From: Spiroplasma floricola 23-6
GTDB taxonomy: Bacteria > Bacillota_I > Bacilli_A > Mycoplasmatales > Mycoplasmataceae
Direction of reading: 5' to 3'
Assembly (NCBI RefSeq): GCF_002813555.1
Contig: NZ_CP025057.1
Span: forward strand, 496,001 to 560,000
DNA length: 64,000 bases
The notes below the pieces were generated by a model. It saw nothing but the letters and a program-made list of their open reading frames with translations. It was not told where the DNA came from and searched no databases. Made by a program: the position numbers and the translations under genes. Shown here piece by piece: positions 42,477 to 51,306 of the stretch. How positions within the stretch are numbered: position 1 is the stretch's first letter; each line of letters opens with the position of its first letter.

Positions 42477-42505
42477 AAGGTTGTTTATAAAGCAACCTTT
42501 TTTTG
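42477..42505 (+). terminator. Terminator of the arc operon
   Basis: AAGGTTG ... CAACCTT stem with a nine-base loop and seven Ts. Confidence 0.8.
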
Positions 42506-42512
42506 ATATAAT
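42504..42512 (+). promoter_or_regulatory. Extended -10 promoter for the coiled-coil gene
   Basis: TGATATAAT (TGn-TATAAT), directly behind the arc terminator and about 35 bases before ATG 42547, which has GGGGAGG upstream. Confidence 0.6.
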
Positions 42513-42546
42513 ATAGTTGTTATTTTGTATCTTGGGGAGGTTTATA

Positions 42547-44232
42547 ATGGTAAAACATGGTTTTGAAATTGAAAATTATAATTTATCACCATCAATTAGA
42601 AAAAGAATTGATGATTTAATAAATTTAAATTTAAATCCTTCAACAATTAGTTTGATTACTGCTGAATTTTCCTCAATAAGTGATGAAATAAAGCAAAATA
42701 TAGGAAAATATATAGCAAGACTTTTAGAAATAGAAAATTTTTTGCTTGAACAAGAATATAACAAAAGTAAAGATGCAAATTATGGCTTAAATTTTAAACA
42801 AGAAATAAATATCAAAAATCGTCAGACAAATCTTTTGAGAATACAACAGATTTTTGCTAAAAAAGATAATGAAAATGAAAGAGTAAATATTCAAAATAAT
42901 GATCAAGATGTTAATAATCATTCTGGATATTTAAAGAGTTATAAAGAGGCAATGTTTATTAAAAATGAAAATGAAAAAAGTAGAAATGCTAAATTAGAAG
43001 AATTAGCAAATAAAAAACGAAGAATAGAGATGGCAGTTTTAGAAGAACAAGAGAAAATAAAAACTGCTCAAAAACAGTATCAAAGAGCAAAACTTGATGA
43101 TGATGAAATTACTCAAGAAATAAAGCTTAATATTATTAAATTTGCAAATGGTAGATTAAAAGAAATATCTGAAGCTATTGAAACTTACAAAACAGTTGAC
43201 AAAATACCAAATGAAGTTATTGATAGTAAAATTATAAACTCAAAAAATCAACAAGAAAACTTTGAAAATAAATTAAGCAAGGATAGTTTTTTTAATGAAG
43301 AGGATATCACACAAACATTGGAAATAGATTTAGAAACATTTTTTGATGTGCCTGGATTTGAAGAAGATGATAATTATGAATATGATGAATATTATGATTA
43401 TGACTTTGATGATTACAATGAAGAAGAAAAGGAAATCAAACTTTCTGATATTGATTCAATAAAAAAACAAACAAATCAACATAAATATAATGAATTAGTT
43501 TCAACTAAACAAGAATCAAAACAAGAATCAAAACAAGAATCAAAACAAGATAAAAAAATATTAAAAGAAATAAATGCTGAAAAAATAATAAAGAAAATTA
43601 AAAAGAAAAATAGAGCAAAAGATAAAGAAATTGAAAGAATTTTAAAAGAAAAAGAACAACTTGAAAAAGAGCTAATCAAATTAAAAGAAGAAAAGAAAAT
43701 TATTGAACTTAGAGAATGAGAAAATAAAAAGAAAAAATTAAATGAAAATTTTGAAGAAACATTAAAAAAAGAAAAAAGAAAATTTGATACTACTCATCAA
43801 ATTCTTGAAAAAAAATGAAAAGCTGAGTCTATTAATCAAGTATTAAATTCAAAGAAAAAGGCTTTTAATGCTGTAAAAACTATAAAGGAAAAATCTAATA
43901 GTAATCCTGAAATAGATTCAAACAATGAATTGATATCACTTGAAAAAGCAAATGTGCGTAAAGTATTATTTGAAGAACTGCAAAGTTTAAAAGAAAACAA
44001 TGAAGAAAAAATCTCATTTCAAAATAAAAATGATATATCAATAGAAGTTAAAAAACAAAATAAATTTGAAGAAGATGAAAAAAGAATAGGTTATTTGGAA
44101 AGAAAAAGATCTCTTAATATAATTTCAAAAGAAGAGTTAAAAGAACTTGAAACTAAAAAGAAAAATAATAATCATATTTCTTCAAAAATAAATTTAAAAA
44201 AATATAGATTAGTTACAAAACATAGCTCATAA
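42547..44232 (+). CDS. Large charged coiled-coil protein
   Basis: 561 aa, hydrophilic, with no signal peptide or membrane helix. Coiled-coil helices cover about residues 140-230 and 325-430 (long runs of Lys and Glu, such as K-K-I-K-K-K-N-R-A-K-D-K-E-I). Residues about 260-300 are highly acidic and rich in Tyr (Y-E-Y-D-E-Y-Y-D-Y-D-F-D-D-Y). Next come three perfect Q-E-S-K repeats. Start ATG 42547 has GGGGAGG and an extended -10; an in-frame upstream start at 42517 would lie before that site. The shape suggests a cytoskeletal or scaffold protein, as found for several mollicute coiled-coil proteins, but I do not recognise it. Confidence 0.7.
43507..43550 (+). repeat. 12-base tandem repeat inside the coiled-coil gene
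   Basis: AAACAAGAATCA in three perfect copies plus two thirds of a fourth, in frame, coding the Q-E-S-K repeats. Copy number may vary between strains without breaking the frame. Confidence 0.9.
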
Positions 44233-44267
44233 AAGAATAAAAGTTGATTTATTAAAGGGAAAATAAA

Positions 44268-44798
44268 ATGAAAATAAAATTAGTTGAACCTAAAATTGAG
44301 TATGAACAAAAATTAATAAATGCAATTAATGAATTTTTTGAAGTTGATAATATAAAAAACGACATTAATGGTAGCTCAAATATTACTAGTTTCGATTCAA
44401 TTCAAAAGTGATTAGATTTTATTAATAAAAAAAATCTCGATGTAAATTTGGTTCCTTTTAATCAATATTTAGTTATTAATGAAACTAATGAATTAATAGG
44501 ATTTGTAAATATAAGATTATCTTTAAATAATTATTTACTAAATTTTGGAGGGCATATAGGTTATTCTGTAGTTCCTAGCCATAGGCAAAAAGGCTATGCA
44601 ACAGAAATTCTTAATCAAGCATTAAAAGAATGTTGAAAAAATAATATATTTGAAGTATTAGTTACTTGCAAAAAAGATAATACAATTTCTGAAAAAGTTA
44701 TTCTCAAAAACGGTGGAGTTTTAGAAGATTTGAGAGAAAATGATAAAATAGAATATAAGAGATTTTGAATTAATAAAACAAATGGCGTTATTAGTTAA
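44268..44798 (+). CDS. GNAT-family N-acetyltransferase
   Basis: 176 aa. The acetyl-CoA loop is V-V-P-S-H-R-Q-K-G-Y-A-T-E-I-L (R-x-x-G-x-A), preceded by the usual beta strand H-I-G-Y-S-V, and followed by I-L-K-N-G-G-V-L-E, all typical of the Rim/acetyltransferase-3 type. ATG 44268 has AAAGGGAAA, 35 bases after the coiled-coil gene, so the two may share a transcript. Substrate unknown; a terminator follows. Confidence 0.85.
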
Positions 44799-44818
44799 CA
44801 AATAAAGCCATTTTTTTT
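44780..44818 (+). terminator. Terminator after the acetyltransferase
   Basis: AAATGGC ... GCCATTT stem spanning the stop codon, then eight Ts. Confidence 0.7.
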
Positions 44819-44851
44819 ATGCTAAAATAACGTTATGAGGTATGATAAATA

Positions 44852-46645
44852 ATGCAAGCAGGTCAACAACTTTTCAATGGTTTTGATATATCATGATATA
44901 CAAAAAATAGAATGAAGAGCTTTCTTAAAAAAGTTGGAGCAAGCTTTGGTTTTGTAATTATTTTAATGCCTATCTTTGGAATTATTTTATCTATAGGAAA
45001 TGCTGCAAATGTAAGTTTTTTAAAAGAAATAGGAAGTATTTTATTTTCAAATATTGGTATTTGATTTACACTTGCAATAATAATTGGTTTTACTTCAAAT
45101 AAGGGAGCAGCAGTCTTTACAGGAGTTTTATCTTATCTTGTAGTAAATGTTTTTATTGCAGCTTCAATAAATAAAAATAATGAAAATACTTTTTTTAATA
45201 TTTGATTTTGACATAATCTTTCAGTAAATGCATATTTATCAAAATTATTTTTTGGTGGAATAGAAACGTTTAACTCGGGAGTTATTGGGGGAATTCTAAT
45301 AGGAATTTATGTAACTTATATTTACAATAAATTTAAAGATACTCAACTTCCTAAAGGATTGGAATTTTTTGCAAGAGAGAAATTAGTTATTATTTTATCT
45401 GTTATTTTCTCTTTAATTTTTGCATCGCTTTTTATAATTATATGACCTGTATTTGGTTTTATATTAACTGCAATAGGAAGTGGAGTTGCTAAATCTCCAA
45501 TTGGACTAGACTCATTTATTTTTAGAACAGTTCAAAGAATGTTAATTCCTTTTGGATCTAGTTTATTGTGACAATCACCAATGTGATATACCCAAATAGG
45601 AGGTAGTTTAAATGAATATCAACAAGATTTATTAATTCAATATTTATATAGAGTAACATCTCAAGAAAATCTGCAAACAATTAATTTATTAGCTTCAATT
45701 CCAGAAAAAGGCCACAGTCAACAAGAAATTATTGAGATTTTTTCTAAATACTTAAATGAATATATAAGCTATGATTGATTATTTAAATCTATGAATGAAT
45801 GATTTGAAAATACAAATAGTATTTTTGCTACTAATCCAAGTGGAGATCAAATTATTTGAAATATAGTTTCAACAAATAAATATATAACAGTTGATGATTG
45901 TTGAAATTCTGGATTAAGAATAAGTAGGTTTATATCTGGGGGATATGTTAATTCAATTTTTGTTCTCCCAACATTGAGTTGTTTAATGTTTTTAATGACT
46001 CCAAAAGGAGAAAAAAGAGCTAAAGTGGGTATTTATATCACAGCTGCATTAACTGCAATGCTTGTGGGTGTGACAGAGCCTGTAGAGTACTTATTTTGTT
46101 TCACTATGCCATTATTCTATTTTTCAATATACTGTCCTTTTAATGGTCTGATAGCTGCAATTACCTCTTTATTTAAAGTTAAAGTTGGAACTTCTTTTTC
46201 AACAGGTTTATTTGATTTTACACTAAGTGGAATTGTTCCAACTGTAAATGGCGTAAATACAAGAATATGAATTATTCCATTAATTGGTATTTGTTCATCA
46301 ATTACAATCTTTGCAATAGCATTTTTCTGATTTAAATTTTTTAATAAAAAAGAAAATTTAATTAATATAAATGCAAGAAAATTAAGAGACTCTTTACAAT
46401 TATTTATTGAAGATTTGGGAGGATTTAAAAATATTAAACAGTACTCTTTAAAAGAAAATCAATTAGAAGTAGTATTTAAAAATGTACCTGATTTCAAAAG
46501 TTTATTTAATTATGTTAATAAAATTGAAAAACAAGAAAAAGGACTAAAACTTTCAATTAAACCAGAAAATGAAGAGGTAGTATTATTATTCGACAAAATA
46601 TATGAAAATAGAAAGACAAAGAAAGAGATTAATAAAAGTATTTAA
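44852..46645 (+). CDS. PTS EIIC permease (glucose/GlcNAc type) with a degenerate EIIB domain
   Basis: 597 aa. Residues about 25-500 form the EIIC membrane part with ten or so segments. Typical elements are F-G-S-S-L-L-W-Q-S-P-M-W, G-G-Y-V-N-S-I-F-V-L-P-T-L, and the sugar-site signature G-V-T-E-P-V-E-Y-L-F. A central soluble loop (about 260-345) is longer than usual. The last ~85 residues align with EIIB (E-D-L-G-G-F-K-N-I-K-Q-Y), but the segment that normally reads A-C-A-T-R-L-R is L-K-E-N-Q-L-E, so the phosphorylated Cys and the Arg residues are missing. There is no EIIA. Uptake would need an EIIB from elsewhere. ATG 44852 has ATGAGGTA upstream. Confidence 0.85.
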
Positions 46646-46739
46646 CTCATATTTTTTATAATTTTAAAATAAAGAAAATACAATTTTTTGTTAATGTTAT
46701 TTTTAAGTGTAAAATTATTTTGAAGGGATAAACTTTGTC

Positions 46740-47135
46740 ATGAATAAAAAAAACTTAACAAAATTTCTATTTATAATTTATGCAATATTTGCAAGTTTTT
46801 TTATTATGAGTGTTTTGGGTCTATTTTTAGTACCATTATTTAATAAAAATTATGATCTAATTACAGTTTTTTCATCTATTTATTTAGAAAGTATTATAGG
46901 ATTTGTTATTTTCTATTTTTCCATTGGATTTATTTTTTGTTCTATAGCATCATTTTTTATGATGAAAAGTTATGAAAAAGACAAATTCACTAAAAAAGTT
47001 ATTTGATTTTCAATTCCTGGGTTTTTAGCAATGATTTGAGCAATTCCAATGGGTTTTATTTTATATAAATATATAACTTATTTTAAAAAACAAAAAAAAA
47101 TTATTACAAGAAAAAGATTTAATTGAAGAAGATAA
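46740..47135 (+). CDS. Small membrane protein with an ambiguous C-terminus
   Basis: 131 aa as read: three membrane segments (residues about 9-33, 44-68 and 88-112) and a short basic tail. ATG 46740 has GAAGGGA upstream. The frame crosses a run of nine As at 47092-47100. If one A is skipped the tail becomes L-L-Q-E-K-D-L-I-E-E-D-N-K-E-S-K-F and ends at 47154, an amphipathic acidic tail like other proteins here. The in-frame reading ends in R-F-N-W-R-R. The choice depends on the length of the A run. No family recognised. Confidence 0.6.
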
Positions 47136-47165
47136 CAAAGAATCAAAATTTTAAAATTAATATAA

Positions 47166-47202
47166 AAAATGAGATACTTCATTCTACAAAGTATCTCATT
47201 TT
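47166..47202. terminator. Bidirectional terminator between 46740 gene and coaBC
   Basis: Perfect 14-base stem AAAATGAGATACTT ... AAGTATCTCATTTT with a nine-base loop, between converging genes. Right arm touches the coaBC stop codon at 47201. Confidence 0.9.
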
Positions 47203-48376
47203 AAATGTTGTCATTTATAGTTTTTAAAATATTAAAAGCAACTTTATCTTTTTTTAATTGTTCAAATTCAATAACTTTTTTTGATTTAGCCAATAATATT
47301 TTAATTTCATTAAATTCAGATTCCATTGCATTTGCTAAATTAACAATTAGCATATCTAAATTCTTTTCATTTAATTTATTTCATGCTTTTTCTAAGTTAA
47401 AATCATTTGCAAGAGAAAAACCTACTAAAAATTGATGAGTTTTTTGTTTGCCAAGTTCTTTTAAAACATCAACAGAAGGGGATAAAGAAATTTTCAGATC
47501 TTCATCTTTTATTGATCTTTTTTCTATTTTTTTGTCAATATAATTTTCAACTTCAAAGTCATATAAAGCAGCACTACAAATAACTACATCATATTTTTTA
47601 TAATCTTTTAACATTTCCTCAAGCATTTCATTGTTTGTTTTTACATAAATATTATCTTTATCAATATTGTTTGCTATTAAAGTATCACCAAACACTGTTT
47701 TAAGATATTTTGAGTTATTTTTTAAGATATTTCTTAATTCACTGCCCATTTTGCCACTACTTGCGTTTGTAATGTATCTAACTTTATCAATATAGCTTCT
47801 AGTTTTTCCAAAATTAAGCAAAATTGATTTTTCTTTTAATTTATCGAATCTATTTAAATAATTATCTATAACTTCTACAACTTCAATAGGTTCTAAAGCT
47901 CTTCCAATTCCTTCATGACCACTTGCTAATTTACCATATTTGGGCTCAATTCATTCAACTTTATTGGTTGAAATCAATATTTCTTTGTTTCTTTGATTTA
48001 TAGGGTTTAAATACATATTTGAATTCATACTTGGAAATAAAATAGTATTATAGTTTGAAACAGCAAATATTAAACTTGCAATATCATCTGCTATTCCACT
48101 AGATATTTTTCCTATATAATTATAACTTGCAGGATATACTATATTTAAGGAACTTTCAAAGGCAATCTTTATGTGATCTCCATAGTGATGATTATCATAG
48201 AAATCCCTGTCAAAAATATCTTCTAAATGATCAATATTGTTTAAATTAACAAATTTCTTAGCATTTTTTGTAGCAATTATTTTAACTTCATATCTTTCTT
48301 TTAATAAGTTATAAACTTTCAATGATTTGCTTGCAGCTATTCCACCTGTGATTATTAAATTTACTTGTCTTTTCAT
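47201..48376 (-). CDS. coaBC: Bifunctional phosphopantothenoylcysteine decarboxylase / phosphopantothenate-cysteine ligase
   Basis: 391 aa, two domains. Residues 1-175 are the flavin-dependent CoaC domain (I-I-T-G-G-I-A-A-S-K-S). His68 in G-D-H-I-K-I and Asn118 in F-P-S-M-N-S-N-M match the catalytic His and Asn. Residues about 190-391 are the CoaB ligase, with I-T-N-A-S-S-G-K-M-G and a C-terminal ligase segment. The enzyme makes 4'-phosphopantetheine for coenzyme A. The Cys normally found in the L-A-C-G segment is Ser152 here (L-A-S-G-H-E-G-I-G-R). ATG 48374-48376; weak ribosome-binding site (TGGAC). TGA is used for Trp. Convergent with the 46740 gene. Confidence 0.9.
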
Positions 48377-48446
48377 ATTTTAGTGTCCATTTCTTTTATA
48401 ATTATCTTATTTTTTTTTATTTTTTTCATTTTTTTCTTAAAAAATA

Positions 48447-48475
48447 TAGACATAATTAAATTAACAATCTATAAT
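48447..48475 (+). promoter_or_regulatory. Promoter of rpsU
   Basis: TAGACA, a 17-base spacer, then TATAAT; transcription start near 48482. The best -35/-10 pair I saw in the window, as expected for a ribosomal protein gene. Confidence 0.65.
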
Positions 48476-48499
48476 AAATTTTGACTAGGAGTTGAAAAA

Positions 48500-48664
48500 A
48501 TGGCAAGTGTTGTTGTACGCGAAGGTGAACCAATTGAAAAAACACTAAAACGTTTTCAAAAAGTAGCTGCTTCAAATAAATCTGAAGCAAGAAAACGTGA
48601 ATATCATTTAAGTAAAAAGGAAAAACGTATTTATAAACAAAAGCAAAATAAAAAATTTGGATAA
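48500..48664 (+). CDS. rpsU: 30S ribosomal protein S21
   Basis: 54 aa: begins M-A-S-V-V-V-R-E-G-E-P-I-E-K-T-L-K-R-F, the S21 signature, and ends in a very basic tail (Q-K-Q-N-K-K-F-G). S21 binds the 30S platform near the anti-Shine-Dalgarno sequence and assists initiation. ATG 48500 follows TAGGAGTTG. Convergent and divergent neighbours and its own promoter and terminator make it monocistronic. Confidence 0.95.
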   Translation: MASVVVREGEPIEKTLKRFQKVAASNKSEARKREYHLSKKEKRIYKQKQNKKFG

Positions 48665-48685
48665 GATCCATTTTTTTTTTTTTTT
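48656..48685 (+). terminator. Terminator after rpsU with a T15 tail
   Basis: TGGAT AAG ATCCA hairpin over the stop codon, followed by fifteen Ts (48671-48685). Confidence 0.75.
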
Positions 48686-48756
48686 CTTATTTAAGTTTCT
48701 TCTTAACAAATAAGATATAATATTAATATATTTAATTATTAAACAAGGAGATAACT

Positions 48757-49197
48757 ATGGCAATAAAAAATTCACAATCAAATGAGGTTAAAGTTTTAAG
48801 ACCAGATGCTGTAAGCAAAAAAAATCCAAATCTTAATAAATTTGATAAGAAAAAAATTATAATTCCAGAATTTACTTCAAAAGTTGAATTACTAAAACAA
48901 GCTAATAAAGTAGCTTCTTATAAAAATTCAAAAGGTCAAAATTATCTAAATGATTTACCTGAGGGAGTTAGAAAATCAATTGAAGAAAAAGAAAGAATTA
49001 ATTTAGCACTAAATTTTGGTAAAAGTAATGAAGCTGAAGAAATAAGAAAAAGACTTTCAATTGAAAAAAAACCAATCGATAAAAAAAGAGCAAATGAACT
49101 AAGAAATGAAAGAGAAGCATTTTTTAGAGCCAATATTGAAAAATTACAAATGTCAAATTCATCTAAAAAAAGAAGAACTAAAAAAGCTAGTATCTAA
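48757..49197 (+). CDS. Small basic hypothetical protein
   Basis: 146 aa from ATG 48757 (AAGGAG upstream; TATAAT at 48716). Very rich in Lys, Glu, Asn and Arg, soluble and mostly helical (K-S-I-E-E-K-E-R-I-N ... R-K-R-L-S-I-E-K), ending in a basic cluster (S-K-K-R-R-T-K-K). The basic charge and placement beside rpsU suggest nucleic-acid or ribosome association, which is an inference. No recognised domain. A strong terminator follows. Confidence 0.7.
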   Translation: MAIKNSQSNEVKVLRPDAVSKKNPNLNKFDKKKIIIPEFTSKVELLKQANKVASYKNSKGQNYLNDLPEGVRKSIEEKERINLALNFGKSNEAEEIRKRLSIEKKPIDKKRANELRNEREAFFRANIEKLQMSNSSKKRRTKKASI

Positions 49198-49200
49198 TAG

Positions 49201-49232
49201 AAAATGAAATTTTAAAAAAATTTCATTTTTTT
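49201..49232 (+). terminator. Terminator after the basic protein
   Basis: AAAATGAAATTT ... AAATTTCATTTT perfect 12-base stem with Ts. Confidence 0.85.
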
Positions 49233-49266
49233 TATATTTTAGTCGATTTTTTAAAGGGGGATTAAT

Positions 49267-49818
49267 ATGTATTATTTGAAATGTACAATAAAAGATATTT
49301 CAACAGATTTAATAATTATTGAATCAGCCAATATTGGCTATAAAGGCTTTAAACTTTTTAATGACTTTGTAGAAAAAGAACAAGAGATAAATTTATATGT
49401 AGTAAATTATAAAAATGAGTTTATTAATGAACTTTTATTTTTTAATAAAAAAGAATCTAGAGATCTTTGTGAAATTCTTTTAAATATTAAAAATGTAGGA
49501 ATAACAACTATCAAAAAAATATTTTTAAAAATGAAATATGAGCATTTTATAAAACTATGTGAAGAGCAACATATTGATGAAATTATTTTAAAAACTAAAC
49601 TATCAGAAACAATTTGTAAAAAAATTGTACAAGAGATTAGAAACAAGATATTTAATGAGAAATATAATGTAAAACAAATGAGAGTTATAAATTCTTTAAG
49701 CAAATTAGGTTATAAAATTTCAGATATTTATAAATCAATTCAACAAATTGATTTTAATTTAACTGAAGAAAACATTTTAAAGAGTGCTATTTTAAATTTA
49801 AACAGTTATGGAAACTAA
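49267..49818 (+). CDS. ruvA: Holliday junction helicase subunit RuvA
   Basis: 183 aa. An N-terminal OB-fold (Y-L-K-C-T-I-K-D-I-S) is followed by a helix-hairpin-helix (I-K-N-V-G-I-T-T-I-K-K-I-F, about residue 76), a weak second hairpin (L-S-E-T-I-C-K-K-I-V-Q-E-I-R), and a C-terminal three-helix domain (S-L-S-K-L-G-Y-K-I-S-D-I-Y) for RuvB contact. The second hairpin lacks the usual G-I-G. ATG 49267 has AAAGGGGGA upstream. It overlaps ruvB by 11 bases. Binds the four-way DNA junction and loads RuvB. Confidence 0.88.
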   Translation: MYYLKCTIKDISTDLIIIESANIGYKGFKLFNDFVEKEQEINLYVVNYKNEFINELLFFNKKESRDLCEILLNIKNVGITTIKKIFLKMKYEHFIKLCEEQHIDEIILKTKLSETICKKIVQEIRNKIFNEKYNVKQMRVINSLSKLGYKISDIYKSIQQIDFNLTEENILKSAILNLNSYGN

Positions 49819-50746
49819 TATTTTTAGACCAAATTGTTTAGAAGAATTTATAGGACAAAAAAATGTAGTTTCTAATTTAAATGTTTTTGTTCAATCTGCA
49901 AATAAAAGAGATAAAAGTTTAGATCATATTTTAATTCATGGTCCTTCTGGTTTAGGTAAAACAAGTTTGGGTTATTTGGTATCAAAAATAATGAAAAAGA
50001 AAATATATGTTCTTAATGGTCCAAGTTTGCAAAAACCAAGTGATATTATTTCTCCTTTAACTTCTTTAAAAGAAAATGAAATTTTATTTATAGATGAAAT
50101 TCATTCTGTTTCAAAAGAGGTTTTTGAAGTTTTATATCCAGTTTTAGAAGACAATAAATTAAATATTATTATTGGTAAAGAATATAATTCAAAAGTTGTA
50201 AATATAAAAATTCCTAATTTTACTTTAATAGGAGCAACAACTGAATTAAATAAATTAACTACTCCATTCATAAATAGATTTCCAATATCTTTTCATTTTC
50301 AACATTACAGTGATTTTGAAATTTTTCAAATACTTAAGATAAATAGTAAAAAATTAAATATAAATTTAAATGATGAAATATTTAAATATATATCTAAATT
50401 TTGTCAAAATACACCTAGAGTAGCTATAAATTTATTGAAAAGAATATATGATTACATAATAATTCTTGATAATAAAAATATAGATATAAATTTAATAAAA
50501 GATATTTTCAAAAAATTAGAAATTTATGATTCAGGTTTAAATTCACAAGAAGTTAGTTATTTAAAATTATTAAATAAATACAACTATTTAGGAATTGAAA
50601 CAATTCAACAAATGTTGGGTCTTCAACAACAAATAATAATAAAAAATATTGAACCTTTATTAATTAGAAATTTTTTAATAGAAAAAACAACTAAGGGAAG
50701 AAAAATTACAGCTAAGGGAAAAGAATGAATTGAAAAAAATTTATAA
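49808..50746 (+). CDS. ruvB: Holliday junction helicase subunit RuvB
   Basis: 312 aa AAA+ motor. R-P-N-C-L-E-E-F-I-G-Q-K opens it. Walker A is G-P-S-G-L-G-K-T-S (a Pro-to-Ser change in the usual G-P-P-G), Walker B L-F-I-D-E-I-H, and sensor 1 G-A-T-T-E-L-N-K-L-T-T. The Arg finger region reads I-N-R-F, keeping the final Arg. The winged-helix domain ends the protein (G-R-K-I-T-A-K-G-K-E-W). No RuvC is in this window. TGA is used once near the C-terminus. Drives branch migration with RuvA. Confidence 0.93.
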
Positions 50747-50809
50747 AACTATTGTAAACTTAAAATGAACACTTATAATAATTTGTATAGAAAAAGGGAA
50801 AATAACAAT

Positions 50810-51091
50810 ATGAAAAAATTATTAACTGTTTTGGGTAGTGCAATGTTAACAACTAGCACATTAGGAGCATCACTAAATACTGTTTCTTGTGGTGAAAATT
50901 ATACATTAGCTGATTTTCAAAAATTATTGAGTGAAATTGAAAATCTTGAGGAGAACAAATATACAGAAGAATCTTTACAAAATTTAATGATTGTTATGAT
51001 TGAAACCTCAACAAATGTTATTTTAGGTAAATCTGTTACTAAAAATTATAAGAAACTTAAAAATGCAATGAATGCTTTAGTATTAAAATAA
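50810..51091 (+). CDS. Small lipoprotein
   Basis: 93 aa. MKKLL-type signal peptide ends in N-T-V-S-C (Cys27). The mature part (66 aa) is helical and charged, with no domain. An in-frame ATG at 50765 lies before the GGGAAAAT site and would spoil the signal peptide, so 50810 is taken as the start. Likely anchored on the outer face of the membrane. The same signal type occurs at 1102, 14103, 53614, 54621 and 60641. A large hairpin follows. Confidence 0.75.
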   Translation: MKKLLTVLGSAMLTTSTLGASLNTVSCGENYTLADFQKLLSEIENLEENKYTEESLQNLMIVMIETSTNVILGKSVTKNYKKLKNAMNALVLK

Positions 51092-51100
51092 AATTATTTA

Positions 51101-51173
51101 TGGATTTATAAATAATGAATTAGGATAATAAATTATCCATAATTTATTCTTTATAAATTTTTTTATTTACAAA
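51101..51173 (+). terminator. Large nested hairpin after the small lipoprotein
   Basis: Inner stem GGATAAT AA ATTATCC, extended by AATTA/TAATT, inside an outer stem (ATTTATAAA ... TTTATAAAT) that ends in seven Ts. It is larger than a usual terminator; it may end transcription but could also have another role in the 3' end. Confidence 0.65.
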
Positions 51174-51276
51174 AAAATTTATAAATTAAGATATTTAATA
51201 TAAAATGTATTTTTTTTTAAAAATAATTATTATCTTTATAACCAAAAATTTTTTAAGAAAAACTATATATGAAAAG

Positions 51277-51285
51277 TGATAAAAT
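51277..51285 (+). promoter_or_regulatory. Extended -10 element for the S66-like gene
   Basis: TGATAAAAT, about 22 bases before ATG 51307, which has GATGAGG upstream. The leader would be about 15 bases. Confidence 0.5.
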
Positions 51286-51306
51286 AATAAAGATGAGGAA
51301 ATAACT

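Noticed and set aside
42517-42546. Upstream start for the coiled-coil protein
   Set aside because: It overlaps the promoter-proximal region and precedes GGGGAGG; ATG 42547 is better placed.
48671-48685. T15 tract after rpsU as a regulatory repeat
   Set aside because: It directly follows a short GC-containing stem and is explained as terminator tail.
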